In this document: in pieces, positions 53,141 to 64,000 of the stretch | Layout of the letters: each line of letters opens with the position of its first letter | Position numbering within the stretch: position 1 is the first letter of the stretch | Assembly: GCA_037176845.1 (NCBI GenBank) | Contig: JAYKXP010000054.1 | Location: 310,001 to 374,000, forward strand | Source of the DNA: Paramarasmius palmivorus | Taxonomy: Eukaryota; Basidiomycota; Agaricomycetes; Agaricales; Marasmiaceae | DNA length: 64,000 nucleotides | Direction: 5' to 3' | The notes under the pieces: model-generated | Told to the model about the DNA's origin: nothing | Seen by the model: the letters and a program-made list of their open reading frames with translations, nothing else | The model's database searches: none | Translations under genes and position numbers: made by a program

Positions 53141-53590
53141 CTTCTACCAATCTCTTTCCATTACTGCTCCATGCCTTTCTCTACTTCTCCTTTCTCTATG
53201 TTGATTGAATTTGGTACCTTGAACTTGAGATACTCATATGTCTTGTAATGCCTTCTGTAGCAGTTTGTGGTCTGCTCATTTCCTTCTGAGATGTATGTTT
53301 ATGGACATGGAAAGGGTTGGAGGTGTTCACAGAGATGATTTCCTTTGTGTGAAACAGGTTGGATATGGTACTCTTTGCTGGAATCTTGTCCCATGCTGTT
53401 GTAGTGTCTTCTTCCACTTCCATTTTGGCTTTCCTGGCCTTGCCTTTCAATTCTATGTTCATCTCAAGGACATCTTCTTCTGGAACTTTTTCAATGGTCA
53501 TAGTTGTCTTCCTGCTTATCTTTGGTGTGGATGGAGGAATCACAGTAGTTAACAGGGAATGTATCAGTGTATTTCCAGGAAGGGAACCAA

Positions 53591-54007
53591 TGTAGAACAT
53601 GGATACTAGTTAAACTGATCAATAACAATGGCTAGAACTCAATGCAATTGACTGTTATCACCCAAAAGTGTTGATAATAGTGACTTTTGTATTGAAAATG
53701 GTGTTCCAAGTGTCAACTCTGTGACATGTAAGTAATTACTGTTTGTTTATACCTATTGTGATGTGGATTGCTTGAGGCATTAAAGTACCAGCCACTAATG
53801 CGAAAATATGTGTTTTACATACTCCTATATGCCCATACACCATAGATAGGTTCAATAAGAGTAAAAGATATGTAAACATAATGCAACATAAATGCAAGTG
53901 TATGTGCAGTAAAACAAGCATAATTAGAGTGCTAAAGCAGACTTTGTATATTTTGTTGGACTTAGTGTTGAAGAAGTGTTTTATCAACTTCATCACTTCA
54001 TTCAACA
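53591..54007 (-). repeat. Copia LTR, inverted copy
   Basis: 417 bp, reverse complement of most of 58053-58471 (TGTTGAATGAAGTGATGAAG start). It interrupts the Plavaka remnant exactly at 54008. Flanking pentamers (ACCAA left, TATAT right) do not match, so it is not a simple solo LTR insertion. Confidence 0.75.
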
Positions 54008-54720
54008 TATATGCATAACCATGGACATAGCAGGCATGTCTCCAAACATGGCAAGGAGATAAGCCCAGAGGTGAAAGGTGTGACCAGTCTTGACATCAAA
54101 TGCTTTGACACCAATGGCCAGCTGGAGCAGCTCTCAGACAAATGGGAAAAGGAAGGAGCTGATCTCAAGGTGGAAGTGTATTTCAGGAGGGAGATGTAGA
54201 GGAATATAATGATCAGCCATACAGTCTTCTTCCTCCAATTGAATGGTGCATAGCCATCAGTGGAGGCATCCAGCACAAGGTTATAATAGTCTTCAAAAAA
54301 CTTAAATGATATAGACTTCCCATTGACTTGCAAAGCTCCTAGTACTGGGACCCATCAAATATATCCCTAATGACACCATCATCATGTTTGAAGTCTCCAT
54401 GATATTGGAGTTTCTCAATGAGCTCACAATTGTGAAAGAAAGCAATTAGGTGAGGTATAAGTGGTAGGTACATGAAATGCTTCTAAGGCCAACCATCTGC
54501 CTTGTATTGGTGCTCATGGCATAATGGACATGCATTGAGCTGAGAATTAGGGCCCATAAAGCAACAACAACTGTTGAGACAACAGTCATAGAACTCAGGT
54601 TTAAGGCTGGAGAGGAATGTGATTCAAGTTCTGATCTTGCTGAGTGAAGGGAGGGGATTTTGAAGGTTGAATGCACAGGGAATCTTTGAGAACAAGGCAT
54701 CAGTGGTGTGCAATTCAACC
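54008..54720 (-). pseudogene. Plavaka-type transposase remnant
   Basis: Reading the minus strand in pieces: CPLCHEHQYKADGW-like zinc-binding start, IPHLIAFFHNCELIEKLQYH, DDGVIRDIFDGSQY, LDASTDGYAPFNWRKKTVW, LPPEIHFHLEI, LQLAIGVKAFDVKTG and LAMFGDMPAMSMVMH. These are ordered motifs of the Plavaka (CACTA-like) transposases of mushrooms. Several frameshifts and stops. It breaks off at the copia LTR (54007). Confidence 0.75.
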
Positions 54721-56129
54721 TTGTAGGTGAGTGAATGCACAGCAGATGTACATGTCAAGCTTGCTGAGCTGATTAGCTATTTTACGCATTACAGTCAAGT
54801 ACCACTGTGTGGGATGACCAAATTTTATTAGGTGTACCTCCCTTGCACCTTACACTATCCCTGTCCCGGATTTGTACAATACACAGCCATAGTGGTATAG
54901 ATTAAAGCTATATACTTTGTGGAGCATTCCAAAGCAAAAGAGTAAGATGGTTCTGCTATCATTAGCAAAAGTGCTTATTGGCAAAATACCACTGTGTGGG
55001 ATATGACAGACCATATTTATTACTCAGCAATGCTAATTGTCCTTTGCTTCTTGAGATATGTTAACCTCATTCAACATCATTGATTTTGAGAAATTTGATA
55101 TTTTTACCTTGTTTGTGTTCAAAAAGGTCTGTGTCTTGACATGTCCCTCCTATAACTTCAATATTGCATGCAAAGTCTCTTTGTATACTGTAGAATATAT
55201 TTTTAGAATATGTGGTCAAACAAAGTACAAGGGGGAGCTTGCAAAGTGTTTGTCCCATTGAGTGATACCATCTCACACAGTGGTACTTGACTGTAGCTTT
55301 CATCTAATTCAGGACACCCAAACTTACCCAAGTCTACTGCCTCAGCAGTAAAGGCATCATGGAAGAAAAAATGTAACTCTGGGCTGGATCAGTCATGTCT
55401 GTTTCTTTCCTCACCTGTTGATGAAAGTACTCAATAGGAAACCTCCTGACTGGTTGTGGTGGACAATGTGTGAATAAATGGAAAAGGCCACCACAAACTC
55501 TGGCATCTGATGATGGCAACGTGACCCCCAAATCTTCCCAATAACATGCTGGTGTTTGAGGCTGATGTTGATATTGGCAGTTCACTTCCTGTTGGTGAAG
55601 TGGAGCCTTCAAATGAAGATTCTGATGAAGAAATCAATGATAATGCACTCAACCATGCCATTTCTCATATCCTGAATCTCCACCTCAACTTTCAAACAAG
55701 ACCTTCACAACCTTTCACTCAATCCATGGGTTTACCATGTGATCTCACAATCAATGAGAGTGATGATGAAGATAGCAATGACAAAGATAGTGAGGAATAA
55801 TAGCAACAAAGAGCTACCAGAGGTTCATGGTGTTCCAGAAGAGGGAGGCAATTGGGTACTGGATTGGGACATGCTCTTTGAGCATGGTATGTTGTTGGAA
55901 AGGGTTGATTGCATCCATGTATGGTGGTATAGCTGTAGCCTTCCACCCTCCAATGGTGTAATATAGCATGCCAGAGGGGAAGATGGTGGCAGACCCAGGA
56001 CCATATCTGCTCAATATTAGGAAAGAGGTCCCACAATCCTAGAGGCATTCAGAGCAGATGAACAAAGAGCCAATGCAGTTATACCCTGACCAGCAAAATG
56101 ATGATAGAGGAGCTTAGAAGAATAGAGAG
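54721..56129. other. CpG-poor repeat debris
   Basis: Contains a repeated segment: AGTACCACTGTGTGGGAT (about 54793) recurs in part at about 54987 (TACCACTGTGTGGGATATGA), and again inverted near 55270. The Asp/Glu-rich frame at 55546-55800 may be linker sequence of the following copia pol or another remnant. No supported gene. Confidence 0.35.
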
Positions 56130-57924
56130 GAAAAGTGTCAGCAACAAGAGAATCAGGAAGAGGAAGAGATCCACCTTGAGCCTCAAGCAGATGAGAGACC
56201 AATTGCTGAAAGAAGAACTCAGAGAAATAGACAACCTCCTGGTGAATGGTGGAAAGTTCATAGAGAGCCAAAGCAAGCCATTAGAGATGATACTACAGAT
56301 GAAGAGGAAGAGGAGGATGACTTTGATGAAGAGGCTAACAATGCCCTGGCTGAAGCTGAGCCAAGTACATATAAGGAGGCTGTTACAAGCCCACATGCTG
56401 AGAAATGGCATGATGCAATGTTGGAAGAAATGGCTGTTCATCTGTCAAACAACACATGGTCTCTAGTTGAACTTCCACAAGGAAAGAAAGCAATTGGCTC
56501 TAAATGGGTGTATAAGATAAAGCACAAGAAAGATGGATCTGTTGAATGCTTCAAAGCAAGGCTTGTAGCTAAAGGATTCAGCCAAAGACCTGGATTTGAC
56601 TATTCTGAGACCTTTGCCTCTACCATGCGACAGAACACACTCAGGATTGTGTTGGCCCTTGCTGCAATAGAAGACATGCACCTATGCTCAGTTGACATAT
56701 CACATGCATTTATTAACAGTGATATAGACACAGAAATCTACATGAAGCAACCAGAAGGTTTTAAGCAAGGAGGTCCCAGAATAGTCCGCAGGCTGAACAA
56801 GTCCCTGTATGGGTTAAAGCAAGCACCACGTCTTTGGGGTGAGAAGCTGGGTAGTGTGCTCATTTGTGCTGGCTTCAAGAAGCTATGCTCTGACCCATCA
56901 GCATACATCTATGTGAGAGATGATGTGAAAGTTATTGTACCAGTGTTTGTGGATGATATCACATTTGCTTCCAAGTCAGAGGACATATTAGATGGAATGG
57001 TGGCAGAGTTGGCTACTCAGTTCAAGCTGTGAGACTTGGGGGCAACATCATACTTGCTAGGAATTAAAGTGACAAGAAACAGAGCAGAGCATAGGCTGTA
57101 TCTCAGCCAACACCAATAAACAAGCTAGAAGAGTTTGGCATGTCAGAATGCAAACCAGTCATTACACCAATGACCCAAGTCTTGCACTTTCAAAAGCACA
57201 GAGTCCACAAACTGAGGAAGAAGCAAATGAGATGGCAGATATCCCCTACATCAGTGCTGTTGGCTCCCTACTATACCTTGCTACCATGACACGGCCAGAC
57301 ATTGCATATGCTGCAGGAGTACTTGCACAGTTCAACTCTAATCCTGGGATGGAACATTGGAAAGCAGTAAAGCATGTCTTTAGATACTTGAAGGGCACAA
57401 TGGATATGAAGCTTGAATATGGCCCTGATTCATCATACAATGATCTGTTTGTCACATACTGTGACTCAGACTTTGGTGGCAACAAGGACAATGGGAGGTC
57501 AACCACTAGGTACTTTGTGAAACTAGGGTCAGCAGCAGTAAGCTGGAGCAGTAAACTACAACCAGTGGTCACACTGTCATCTACAGAGGCAGAATACATT
57601 GCAGCAGTTGTAGCTGGCAAGGAAATTAAAGCTATGCTGAACTTGCTTGAGGAAATGGGCTATCATGGACCTCAACCAGCCAAGTTGCTTCTAGACAATC
57701 AGTCAACAATTAAAGTAGCTAAGAACCCAGAGCATCATGGAAGGATGAAGCACTTGGACCGACATTATTTCTGGTTGAGGGACAAAGTAGTTGAAGGAAT
57801 GATAGTGCCAGAGTACCTGCCTACAGATGAAAATGCAGCTGACATGCTTACCAAGGCCTTGGGAAGACCAAAGGTGGAGGAATTTTTTAGGAAAGGAATG
57901 GGATTAGTGCTCTGGCAGACCTAG
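56130..57924 (+). pseudogene. Ty1/copia RT-RNase H remnant
   Basis: The plus-strand frame begins in an acidic/basic linker (EEEEIHLEPQADERPIAERR). It runs through the copia RT (VAKGFSQRPGFDYSETFAST, SLYGLKQAPRLWGEKLG, catalytic VFVDDITFASKS), then a TGA at 57030-57032 where relatives have Arg (CGA to TGA), and continues to RNase H (YCDSDFGGNKDNGRSTTRYF, LSSTEAEYIAAVVAGKEIK) with a stop at 57924. A further stop and frame change lie at about 57118. Gag, protease and integrase are missing upstream. The 3' LTR follows at 58053. Confidence 0.9.
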
Positions 57925-58052
57925 AGGGGAGGAGGGGTGAAGGAGATTGAGGAAGTGTCTCATCAGGGTGCTGTGATGGACAGAAGAGCAGAAGAGAGGA
58001 GATGATGATGATACACTTCCATGACTGAAGAAGTGTGTCATCATGGGGGCTG

Positions 58053-58471
58053 TGTTGAATGAAGTGATGAAGTTGATGAAACACTTCTTCAACACTAAGT
58101 CCAACAAGATAAACAAAGTCCACTTTGGCACTCTAATTATGCCTGTTCTACTGCACATACACTTGCACTTATGTTGCATTTATGTTTATTTATCTTTTAC
58201 TTTACTTATTGAACCTACCTATAGTGTATGGGCATGTAGGAGTATGTAAAATGTGTATTTTCGCATTAGTGGATGGTGTTTTAACGCCTCAAGCAATCTA
58301 CATCACAATAGATACAAACAAACAGTAATTACTTACATATCACAGAGAGTACATTTTCAATGCAAAAGTTACTATTATCAACACTTTTGGGTGATCACAG
58401 TCAATTGCATTGAGTTCTAGTCATTGTTATTGATCAGTTTAACTGGTAATACTTTGATATAGATTCTTACA
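58053..58471 (+). repeat. Copia 3' LTR
   Basis: 419 bp, TGTTGAATGA...ATTCTTACA, directly after a short purine stretch (ATGGGGGC). It matches the inverted copy at 53591-54007. Confidence 0.8.
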
Positions 58472-58833
58472 CTACACTCTTATGACAGGTGTTGGGGGCG
58501 CACAGATCATCCATCAAAGTTATCTCCAAAGGTTGCGTAACCACTTAGATTGCCACTTCAAGCTTGTGAGTGTCTAGTTCCCAAACCAGTTGTGCTTTTA
58601 CTATTAAGGGCAGAGAAGTCCCTCCATTGCCCTTCTAGAATAGGCAAAACTCTAAATGTGATATGAGTCGAAACATATAAGTCATTGGATTGGGTACTTG
58701 GTGAATTTTCATTCTTTCCTTCCCCCTCCATCACCACTGTTAGATCCAGGTAATGTCTCCCCTGTCTCTCTTCGTGAGGCTTCCCTTTAAACTTGCTAAC
58801 TCGTGTTTATAGTATCTTTCACATCCCAATCAA

Positions 58834-59509
58834 TATGGACGCTTCTAAAAGCTGACAACTGGACAACCTGACTCTCTCCCAAATCTTTCAAGAGATCGAG
58901 TGTGTTCACCCAATTATCAGCCTCTAAGGACAAGTCCTCTCTGCAGACCCATTTCTTGCACATGGGTATCTCAGTGGTGAGTTCCATAGCGCTTCATTGT
59001 TCTTTTCTTTTCGCTAACCGTGGATATGTGTAGGCATCCCTTCACCAGTACCACACCTATAAAGCTTTCCCTGGGGAGCCAATGGAAGTCCCTGTGACGT
59101 TGGTGCATTTGGCGTCCACCGTCGCATCTTCTCTTCCTGGAATTGTGGCTCTGATGAGCTACCTCCCTAATGCCAACTTGATAGAGCAGTGAAAGTGAAA
59201 ATACAACATCCAGGTGCATGGTTTTCTTATATTTCTTTTAAAGTCTTACTGACTATTCTCTATAGGTTCTGCCGTCCAGGTTTTATCTTTCTTTGGCCAG
59301 CTATTTCAATAGCAAGTACGCTGGAAAGGACGTTCATCAGGACAACAACTCTCTTTTATCCAGGCCTGCCGGTAAATCGACCCCCGTTACACCAGCTATT
59401 TCTACGCTCACCACCAAAACTCAAGCTATGCCCGGACCATGTACCAAGCAAGTTCTCAAGGATAGCAAGGGTCGTAGAATTATTCCCCATCACAAGGACA
59501 CTAGTGACT
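58834..59509 (+). pseudogene. First copy of a tandemly duplicated three-exon gene, broken
   Basis: Same exon-intron layout as 59531-60373 but with a TGA at codon 7 (CGA in the second copy) and a TAA later in exon 1, plus TGA in exon 2. It ends abruptly in exon 3 at about 59509, where the upstream flank of the second copy begins. The duplication period is 697 bp. Confidence 0.65.
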
Positions 59510-59530
59510 ATATTTCACAGCCCAATTGCC

Positions 59531-60373
59531 ATGGACACTTCAAAAAGCCGACAACTTAGCGATCTCGACATCTCTTGCATTTTTCAAGAGATTGAGCACC
59601 TTCATCTGCTAATTGATACCATTTACAACATTTCAGCCTCCAAGAACAAATTGTCTTTGGAAACCCATTTCTTACATGTGGGCATCTCAGTAGTGAGTCC
59701 CTTTGTGCTACTTTATTCATTTTTCTTTACTAACCTTGCATACTTTTTAGGCTTCTCTGCATCAGTACCACTCCTATAAAGCCTTTCCAAGGAAGGCCAT
59801 GAAAGTTCTTGTAACTCTGGCGCATTTGGCATCTAAAGTTGCGTCTTCTGTTCCTGGCACAGCCACTCTGATGAGCTATCTCCCAAGTCCAACCCTAATA
59901 ATAGAGCAGTGGAAGCACAAGTATGACATCCAGGTGTGTTTCTTTTATTTATGTTCTTTTTAAAGTCTCATTGACTGTCTTTATAGGTTCTGCCCTCCAG
60001 CTTTCATCTTCCCTCTACTGGCTACTTCAACAACAAGTACTTTGGGAAGGATGTCCACCAAGATGACGACTTTCTTTCTCAGCCAGCTGGTAAATCCACC
60101 CCCATCCTTCCAACAACTTCTACACTCACCCCCACCACTCAAGCCATGCCTGGACCTCGTACTAAGCAAGTCCTTCATGATGGTAGGGGTTGCAGAATCA
60201 TCCCACACAACAAGGACACCAGCGATGACGACAACGATGATGAGGATGCTGAAGACAACGCTGAGGAAGACAGTAGTGGTGAGGAAAATGACAAACTTGA
60301 CAACGATCAAGATAGCTTCTTCCAGAATGTAATGTCTCTTATAACTCAATTAAGTCAATTGTGCTATCAATGA
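59531..60373 (+). CDS. Three-exon gene, unknown acidic-tailed protein (243 aa)
   Basis: Exons 59531-59692, 59751-59933 and 59987-60373 join in one frame of 244 codons. Introns are 58 and 53 nt, GT-AG. The product has a helical N-terminus (LSDLDISCIFQEIEHLHLLI), a middle segment LVTLAHLASKVASSVPGTAT, then a Thr/Pro-rich linker with MPGPRTKQVL and a long Asp/Glu tail. No family is recognised. The layout (short helical, spliced, lying among Ty3 debris on the strand opposite to nearby pol) recalls the antisense genes at 12044 and 35174, but no LTR or pol flank proves the link here. Alternatively, exon 3 may be spliced again at GTAATG near 60328. Confidence 0.55.
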
Positions 60374-61259
60374 TACTCTTTCTAGATTGTTTTATACTCT
60401 TTCTAGCCTTCATTCATGGCTTACTTAGCTATCATTTGTTTGTCAACTAGGCTGCTTGTACCTTCCTTCTCTCATTACCCAATGATCTGCTACCACAGAT
60501 GATCTCTGCTGATGGCAACTGCAACTCTCTCAGCCACAAAACTCTAGTCAAGCACAACATTAGTGTTGATGCCTCTACAGAGTATGGAGTTGGTATCATC
60601 ATACTGACAGCTTGTGGAATGCTTGGCATGGATCTGGCAATATCAGCTTGTTAGAATGTTTTGTGCTAGAAGTTTTGGTACACATTCTTTCCCATCTTTC
60701 TTTTTACACAATATGCATCTTCAGGTCCTGTGCAATCATCAAAGGATTATACAGGCTTATGAAAAGGAGCTTGTGGACATTCTTGTCAACATGTGGGCAT
60801 AAAACTTTGCCATTGGTTTCAATGATATTATTTAAACACAATCTTGCTCATCCTTTATCCACTCTTCTAGCTTGGCTCAATCTACAACCAATGGTAAAAA
60901 TAGTTGGGACTTTTTGCAATTGCCTTTTTCAACATTTCCTCCAACAACATTTGGCCCTCTTCTTTCATCACCACTGAACAACCTTGCACAACAAATGCTC
61001 CACAAAGATCACTCCAAATCTCAAATCCTCCTTGTCTTGTTTCAAGAGATGATGATCCAAAAAATTGTACACAATGAAATGCCTGGTCAATAGCCCACTG
61101 CCAGCAACCTAAACCACACATGAGTACTATCTACACCACTACTAGCACAATTCACTCTTAACATTAAATCCCATAACCTGAAGCCCCTTTAGTGATCTGC
61201 TATCATTCCCACTGTAATCAAACTCATGCAAGCTGCTGTCAGTCTCTTGTAAATACCAA
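60374..61259. other. No recognisable gene
   Basis: Low CpG, short frames only. It directly abuts the G2 LTR copy at 61260, which is preceded by ATACCAA (sense TTGGTAT), possibly the remains of a TGG-type primer-binding site. Confidence 0.35.
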
Positions 61260-61880
61260 TGTGAGGCTTATAAAACACTTGTGAATGAGCAAAATATATA
61301 TGCCAAGTTGTGCAAGCAGGGTTTGACATTGTCAAAGTATCCATACAATTGACACAAGAAACCAACTAGTACACTAGTTGAATGTCTACAAATCACCAGG
61401 ACACAAGGGAAGTGTATGAGTGATGAATGTAAAAATGTAATAATATAATATGGTCTCAATATGCAATCAAGACAACATGAGCCAACCTATAACCTATCTA
61501 TACCTATCTCTAAATGTTCCTATGACACAAAATAACCTATCAAACCCTCTGAGGGCAAAGACCTATTGTTTCTATAAGGCACTGGCTACACTAGTCAAAC
61601 TAGCATGACAACACAGGCCTATATAAGCTAGTGGGGCTCCACACTAGTCTAGAAATCATACCCTAGTGCAATAATATAGGGCAAACAATGACATCAATGT
61701 CTATGCATGTGCAGCTAGTATGAATTTCACCACACAGTACATACCTATCTTATTCTTCATCATATGTTCACTAGTAGGTTCCTAGTAGTGATACCAAGTC
61801 CATATAGTACTTAGTAGGATGTTCTAGTGCAATTCTAAACACAACATTTAGTGTTAAAATGACTATTCTTCAGCAATTTT
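61260..61880 (-). repeat. G2 LTR copy, internally deleted and CpG-depleted
   Basis: Starts TGTGAGGCTTATAAAACACTT like the other copies. About 1.1 kb of the centre is missing (junction near 61655), as are the last roughly 20 bp. Compared with 46207-47906, the CpGs are replaced by TpG or CpA. Confidence 0.75.
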
Positions 61881-62311
61881 TATGAGCATGTTGGATAAGC
61901 CATAATCCAAGGTAAGGTTGAAATCTGTGCTTGTCAGATTCTCTGGCCACAATCAGTGCATGTTACACTTGCAGATGGGATTATAGTGATCTGGATCACA
62001 ACACTTTGTCTTGGAGTTTATTGACAGGCTCTGTTCCTCAAGAATATGCTGAAGGAGGCCATTGTGGTTCTCTCTTGTATCACAATGTTTCTTGGAGAAT
62101 GAGTATAAGCTCAATGAGTGGTATTCCCCATCCAGCCAATGTTCCTGTATGTTCAAATGCTGACACATGCAACTGTCTTAATTGATATGAGGAGGTAGGC
62201 AGTTTGATTTTCCAGACCCTCTTCCAGCTGTCAGCCACATTCTTGAATCTCAGGAAGCGGATGTACAATTGTATCCATGGTCTAATATCTGCCATTTCTG
62301 CTTCTGAAACC
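61881..62311. other. Short unassigned spacer
   Basis: Lies between the deleted LTR and the repeat at 62312. It has only short frames and no supported feature. Confidence 0.3.
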
Positions 62312-62700
62312 ACTTAGTTTTAGTGAAATCACCTACTACTATAACTGCTCTCAGTGTACAAAAGCACTCTACTGTGGTGTAGTTGTGCAAGTGTGGTTTG
62401 GCATGACCAGAGTTGCTGTGCGTGCTTAGAGATATCTACTCAAGCTTGGGCTCAAGAGGGGCAAGATCACTAGTTCTAGGAATATACATCTGTGTGGATG
62501 TGTAGTAGGGTTGTCCTTGCTTCTATAAGCTAGGAAATAAGGTGCCAAGGGCTATATGAGGCTGATCTGCCACCATAACAACAGTTTGAACAGCTTTGCC
62601 TCTGCTCCAATCAGTCCCAAGTGATGCCTGAGCCAGTATAACTCTCTGGTGTGTATGAAGGGGTAAATTAACTTGAAAGTATCCCTTTGGTGCATCCAGT
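62312..62700. repeat. CpG-depleted copy of the 37467-38830 repeat
   Basis: Matches 37467-37744, 38607-38651 and 38742-38830 in order. At each shared CpG of the other copy this one has TpG or CpA. The second inner gap has ATCA at both edges, consistent with a microhomology deletion. Confidence 0.75.
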
Positions 62701-62840
62701 CCAGCAAATTCAGTACCAGGTCCTCTTCCCTTTGACAGATTTGTCAACAAAGAAAGAAACTTCTAGCAGTTTACTATTATCCTGCAACTCTTCAACCTTG
62801 TCCTCTTGCATCATTGCTGTTGCTGGTCTTTTGCTGCTTC

Positions 62841-63951
62841 TTAGCACTTTGGTTTCTTGGCTTTCTGCTTGCATGTCTTTGGTTCAGGTTCTGGTGACGA
62901 ATCCAATGACAGATCATCCTGCAACACCTCCTGGGCCTGGTCCTGTAACCTTGACTCCTCCTGCAATGGCTCCAATAACAGTGTCTCCTGCTCCTGCACC
63001 TCCTCTGGCTCAGAATCATTATCCCCTTCCCCTTCAACCCTCCACACATGCTCATCCATCATAAACTGTTCCTGAGCATCCTTGTCAACAGAAGGAGCTA
63101 TGCCACTGTGCAAATCATGCCTCTAGATTAGCAACACAACAAGGACCAAAGCACCAAAACACAGATGTACAGGCCCCATCTCACAGTAAGAAATGGTCCT
63201 GGATCAGAATATGGCAACAGACACAAGATCATGACCAATAGGGTGTGTCGAATACAATTGTCCTTCAAAACCACATGCTAAGCCCCTTGATCTCCAATCA
63301 ACTCTAGCACTTTTAAATCTCCATTCTACACTGTTGAAATGTTTATCCACAAACCTGTAAGGCCCATTGGCAGCAGGGAACCAAATGAAAAGACATTCAA
63401 CTCCTGGTTCCTAAATGTAATCAGGTCAGACTTTGCCTTTGACGATGCAAGCAGAGCCAGTTTCCAGTATAGCTTGCTAAGGCATTCAAGAACCCTTGTT
63501 TGGACCTCTATTGACTCCTTGCTGTTTGCCTGTACAACTAGAGAAGCCCAACTCAGTAACTGCCATTTCCTTTTATGACTGCTAGAACCACTAGAACCAT
63601 CCAATTTCCCTTTGACATGTTTGATGGCATGCAAATTGGGGTTTAATCCTGGGAGTGCACATCACAGGCAGAAGTATAGCCCCATGTTAGACCTTGAAGC
63701 TCCTTCAATATCTTTTAGCAAGCTTCCCCATCAATGCCAAATGCCTCAAGGATATCATACTTGAATACAGCACTAACTGTTATTGAGTTTTCTAGATTTC
63801 TGTCAATGTCAATGACAAACAGAATTCCAGGTATCATTTGGACCATCCACTCAATTGGAACAGTCTTCCATCCAGTTATTGGATGATAATCAATAGGTTT
63901 TGTACTAGGAGGTGTTCTAATCTTTATCTGCTGTTTGAGCTGATAATCCAT
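62841..63951 (-). pseudogene. Unidentified minus-strand coding remnant
   Basis: Three pieces on the minus strand. 63951-63715 contains PITGWKTVPIEWMVQMIPGI. 63634-63326 contains LLSWASLVVQANSKESIEVQ, then LECLSKLYWKLALLASSKAK and FSFGSLLPMGLTGLWINIS. 63113-62841 is Glu/Gln-rich and ends in a Lys-rich KQKAKKPKC. The pieces are separated by stops and frame changes. Composition and internal consistency suggest a once long fungal protein. I have a weak memory of similar proteins in mushroom repeat regions but cannot name the family. Confidence 0.35.
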
Positions 63952-64000
63952 CTCCTTACTTGGAAAGTAACTGGCAGTGTAGACTTGTTTTGAGCAGTAA

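Noticed and set aside
53196..53600. 134-residue ORF as Gag of the degraded Ty3
   Set aside because: It begins inside the copia LTR and shows no Gag motif; the call would be guesswork.
1..64000. CRISPR arrays, rRNA genes, bacterial operons or prophage
   Set aside because: No regularly spaced repeats, rRNA signatures or bacterial gene organisation were seen; introns and element types are fungal.

Overview
The window looks like a repeat-rich stretch of a mushroom-forming basidiomycete (Agaricomycetes). Host-type and transposon genes are split by many short (about 35-65 nt) GT-AG introns. The mobile elements are of types typical of that group: a KDZ transposase with a CxC2 cysteine cluster, a Plavaka-type transposase remnant, Ty3 chromodomain retrotransposons and a Ty1/copia remnant. 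No bacterial features, rRNA or CRISPR array are present.

Layout. 1-1320: flank with the truncated end of a Q/G/Y-rich gene. 1321-2834 and 30664-30916: two halves of one long terminal repeat (LTR, family 'G2'). It is split by a 27.8-kb insertion (2835-30656) that has a 7-bp target-site duplication, about 28-bp imperfect inverted ends and an intact nine-exon KDZ transposase gene (24297-30343). I read this insertion as a giant KDZ transposon. It carries at least four intact multi-exon cargo genes (3258-6439, 6880-7827, 8417-9247, 9741-10915) and one or two smaller ones. Two later insertions sit inside it. One is a nearly pristine 10.9-kb Ty3 chromovirus (11319-22217; LTRs differ at one of 423 positions). 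The other is a 2.0-kb element with 9-bp target duplications (24787-26830) that landed inside the first, 60-nt, intron of the KDZ transposase. Without these two, the KDZ element would be about 14.9 kb.

30917-46206: decayed internal region of the G2 Ty3 element on the minus strand (gag, protease, RT, RNase H, integrase with nonsense mutations), ending in an intact 1.7-kb 5' LTR (46207-47906). Two plus-strand, intron-rich genes sit here (31435-34007 broken, 35174-36424 intact). The pristine Ty3 element has the same arrangement: an intact six-exon gene (12044-13235) on the opposite strand, between the end of pol and the polypurine tract. A recurrent antisense, spliced accessory gene in these retrotransposons is the most interesting system I see.

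47907-64000: older, CpG-poor repeat graveyard. It holds a degraded Ty3 pol (minus), a copia LTR in inverted orientation inside a Plavaka transposase remnant, a copia RT/RNase H remnant with its 3' LTR, a tandemly duplicated three-exon gene (58834-60373), a deleted G2 LTR (61260-61880) and an unidentified minus-strand coding remnant at the end. Repeats shared with the 1-47 kb part have lost nearly every CpG here (to TpG or CpA), so this block appears to have been strongly methylated or otherwise CpG-mutated.

How the parts work together: the pristine Ty3 element shows a full plan. It has an LTR promoter; a 12-nt match between the expected transcript 5' end and the primer-binding site (predicting self-priming); a giant disordered Gag; a G-GGA-AAC minus-1 frameshift heptamer; a protease-RT-RNase H-integrase-chromodomain Pol; and the opposite-strand gene with its own TATA box. 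The KDZ element shows its transposase near one end, cargo genes towards the other, and outward-facing tRNA-like sequences about 130-220 bp from both ends.
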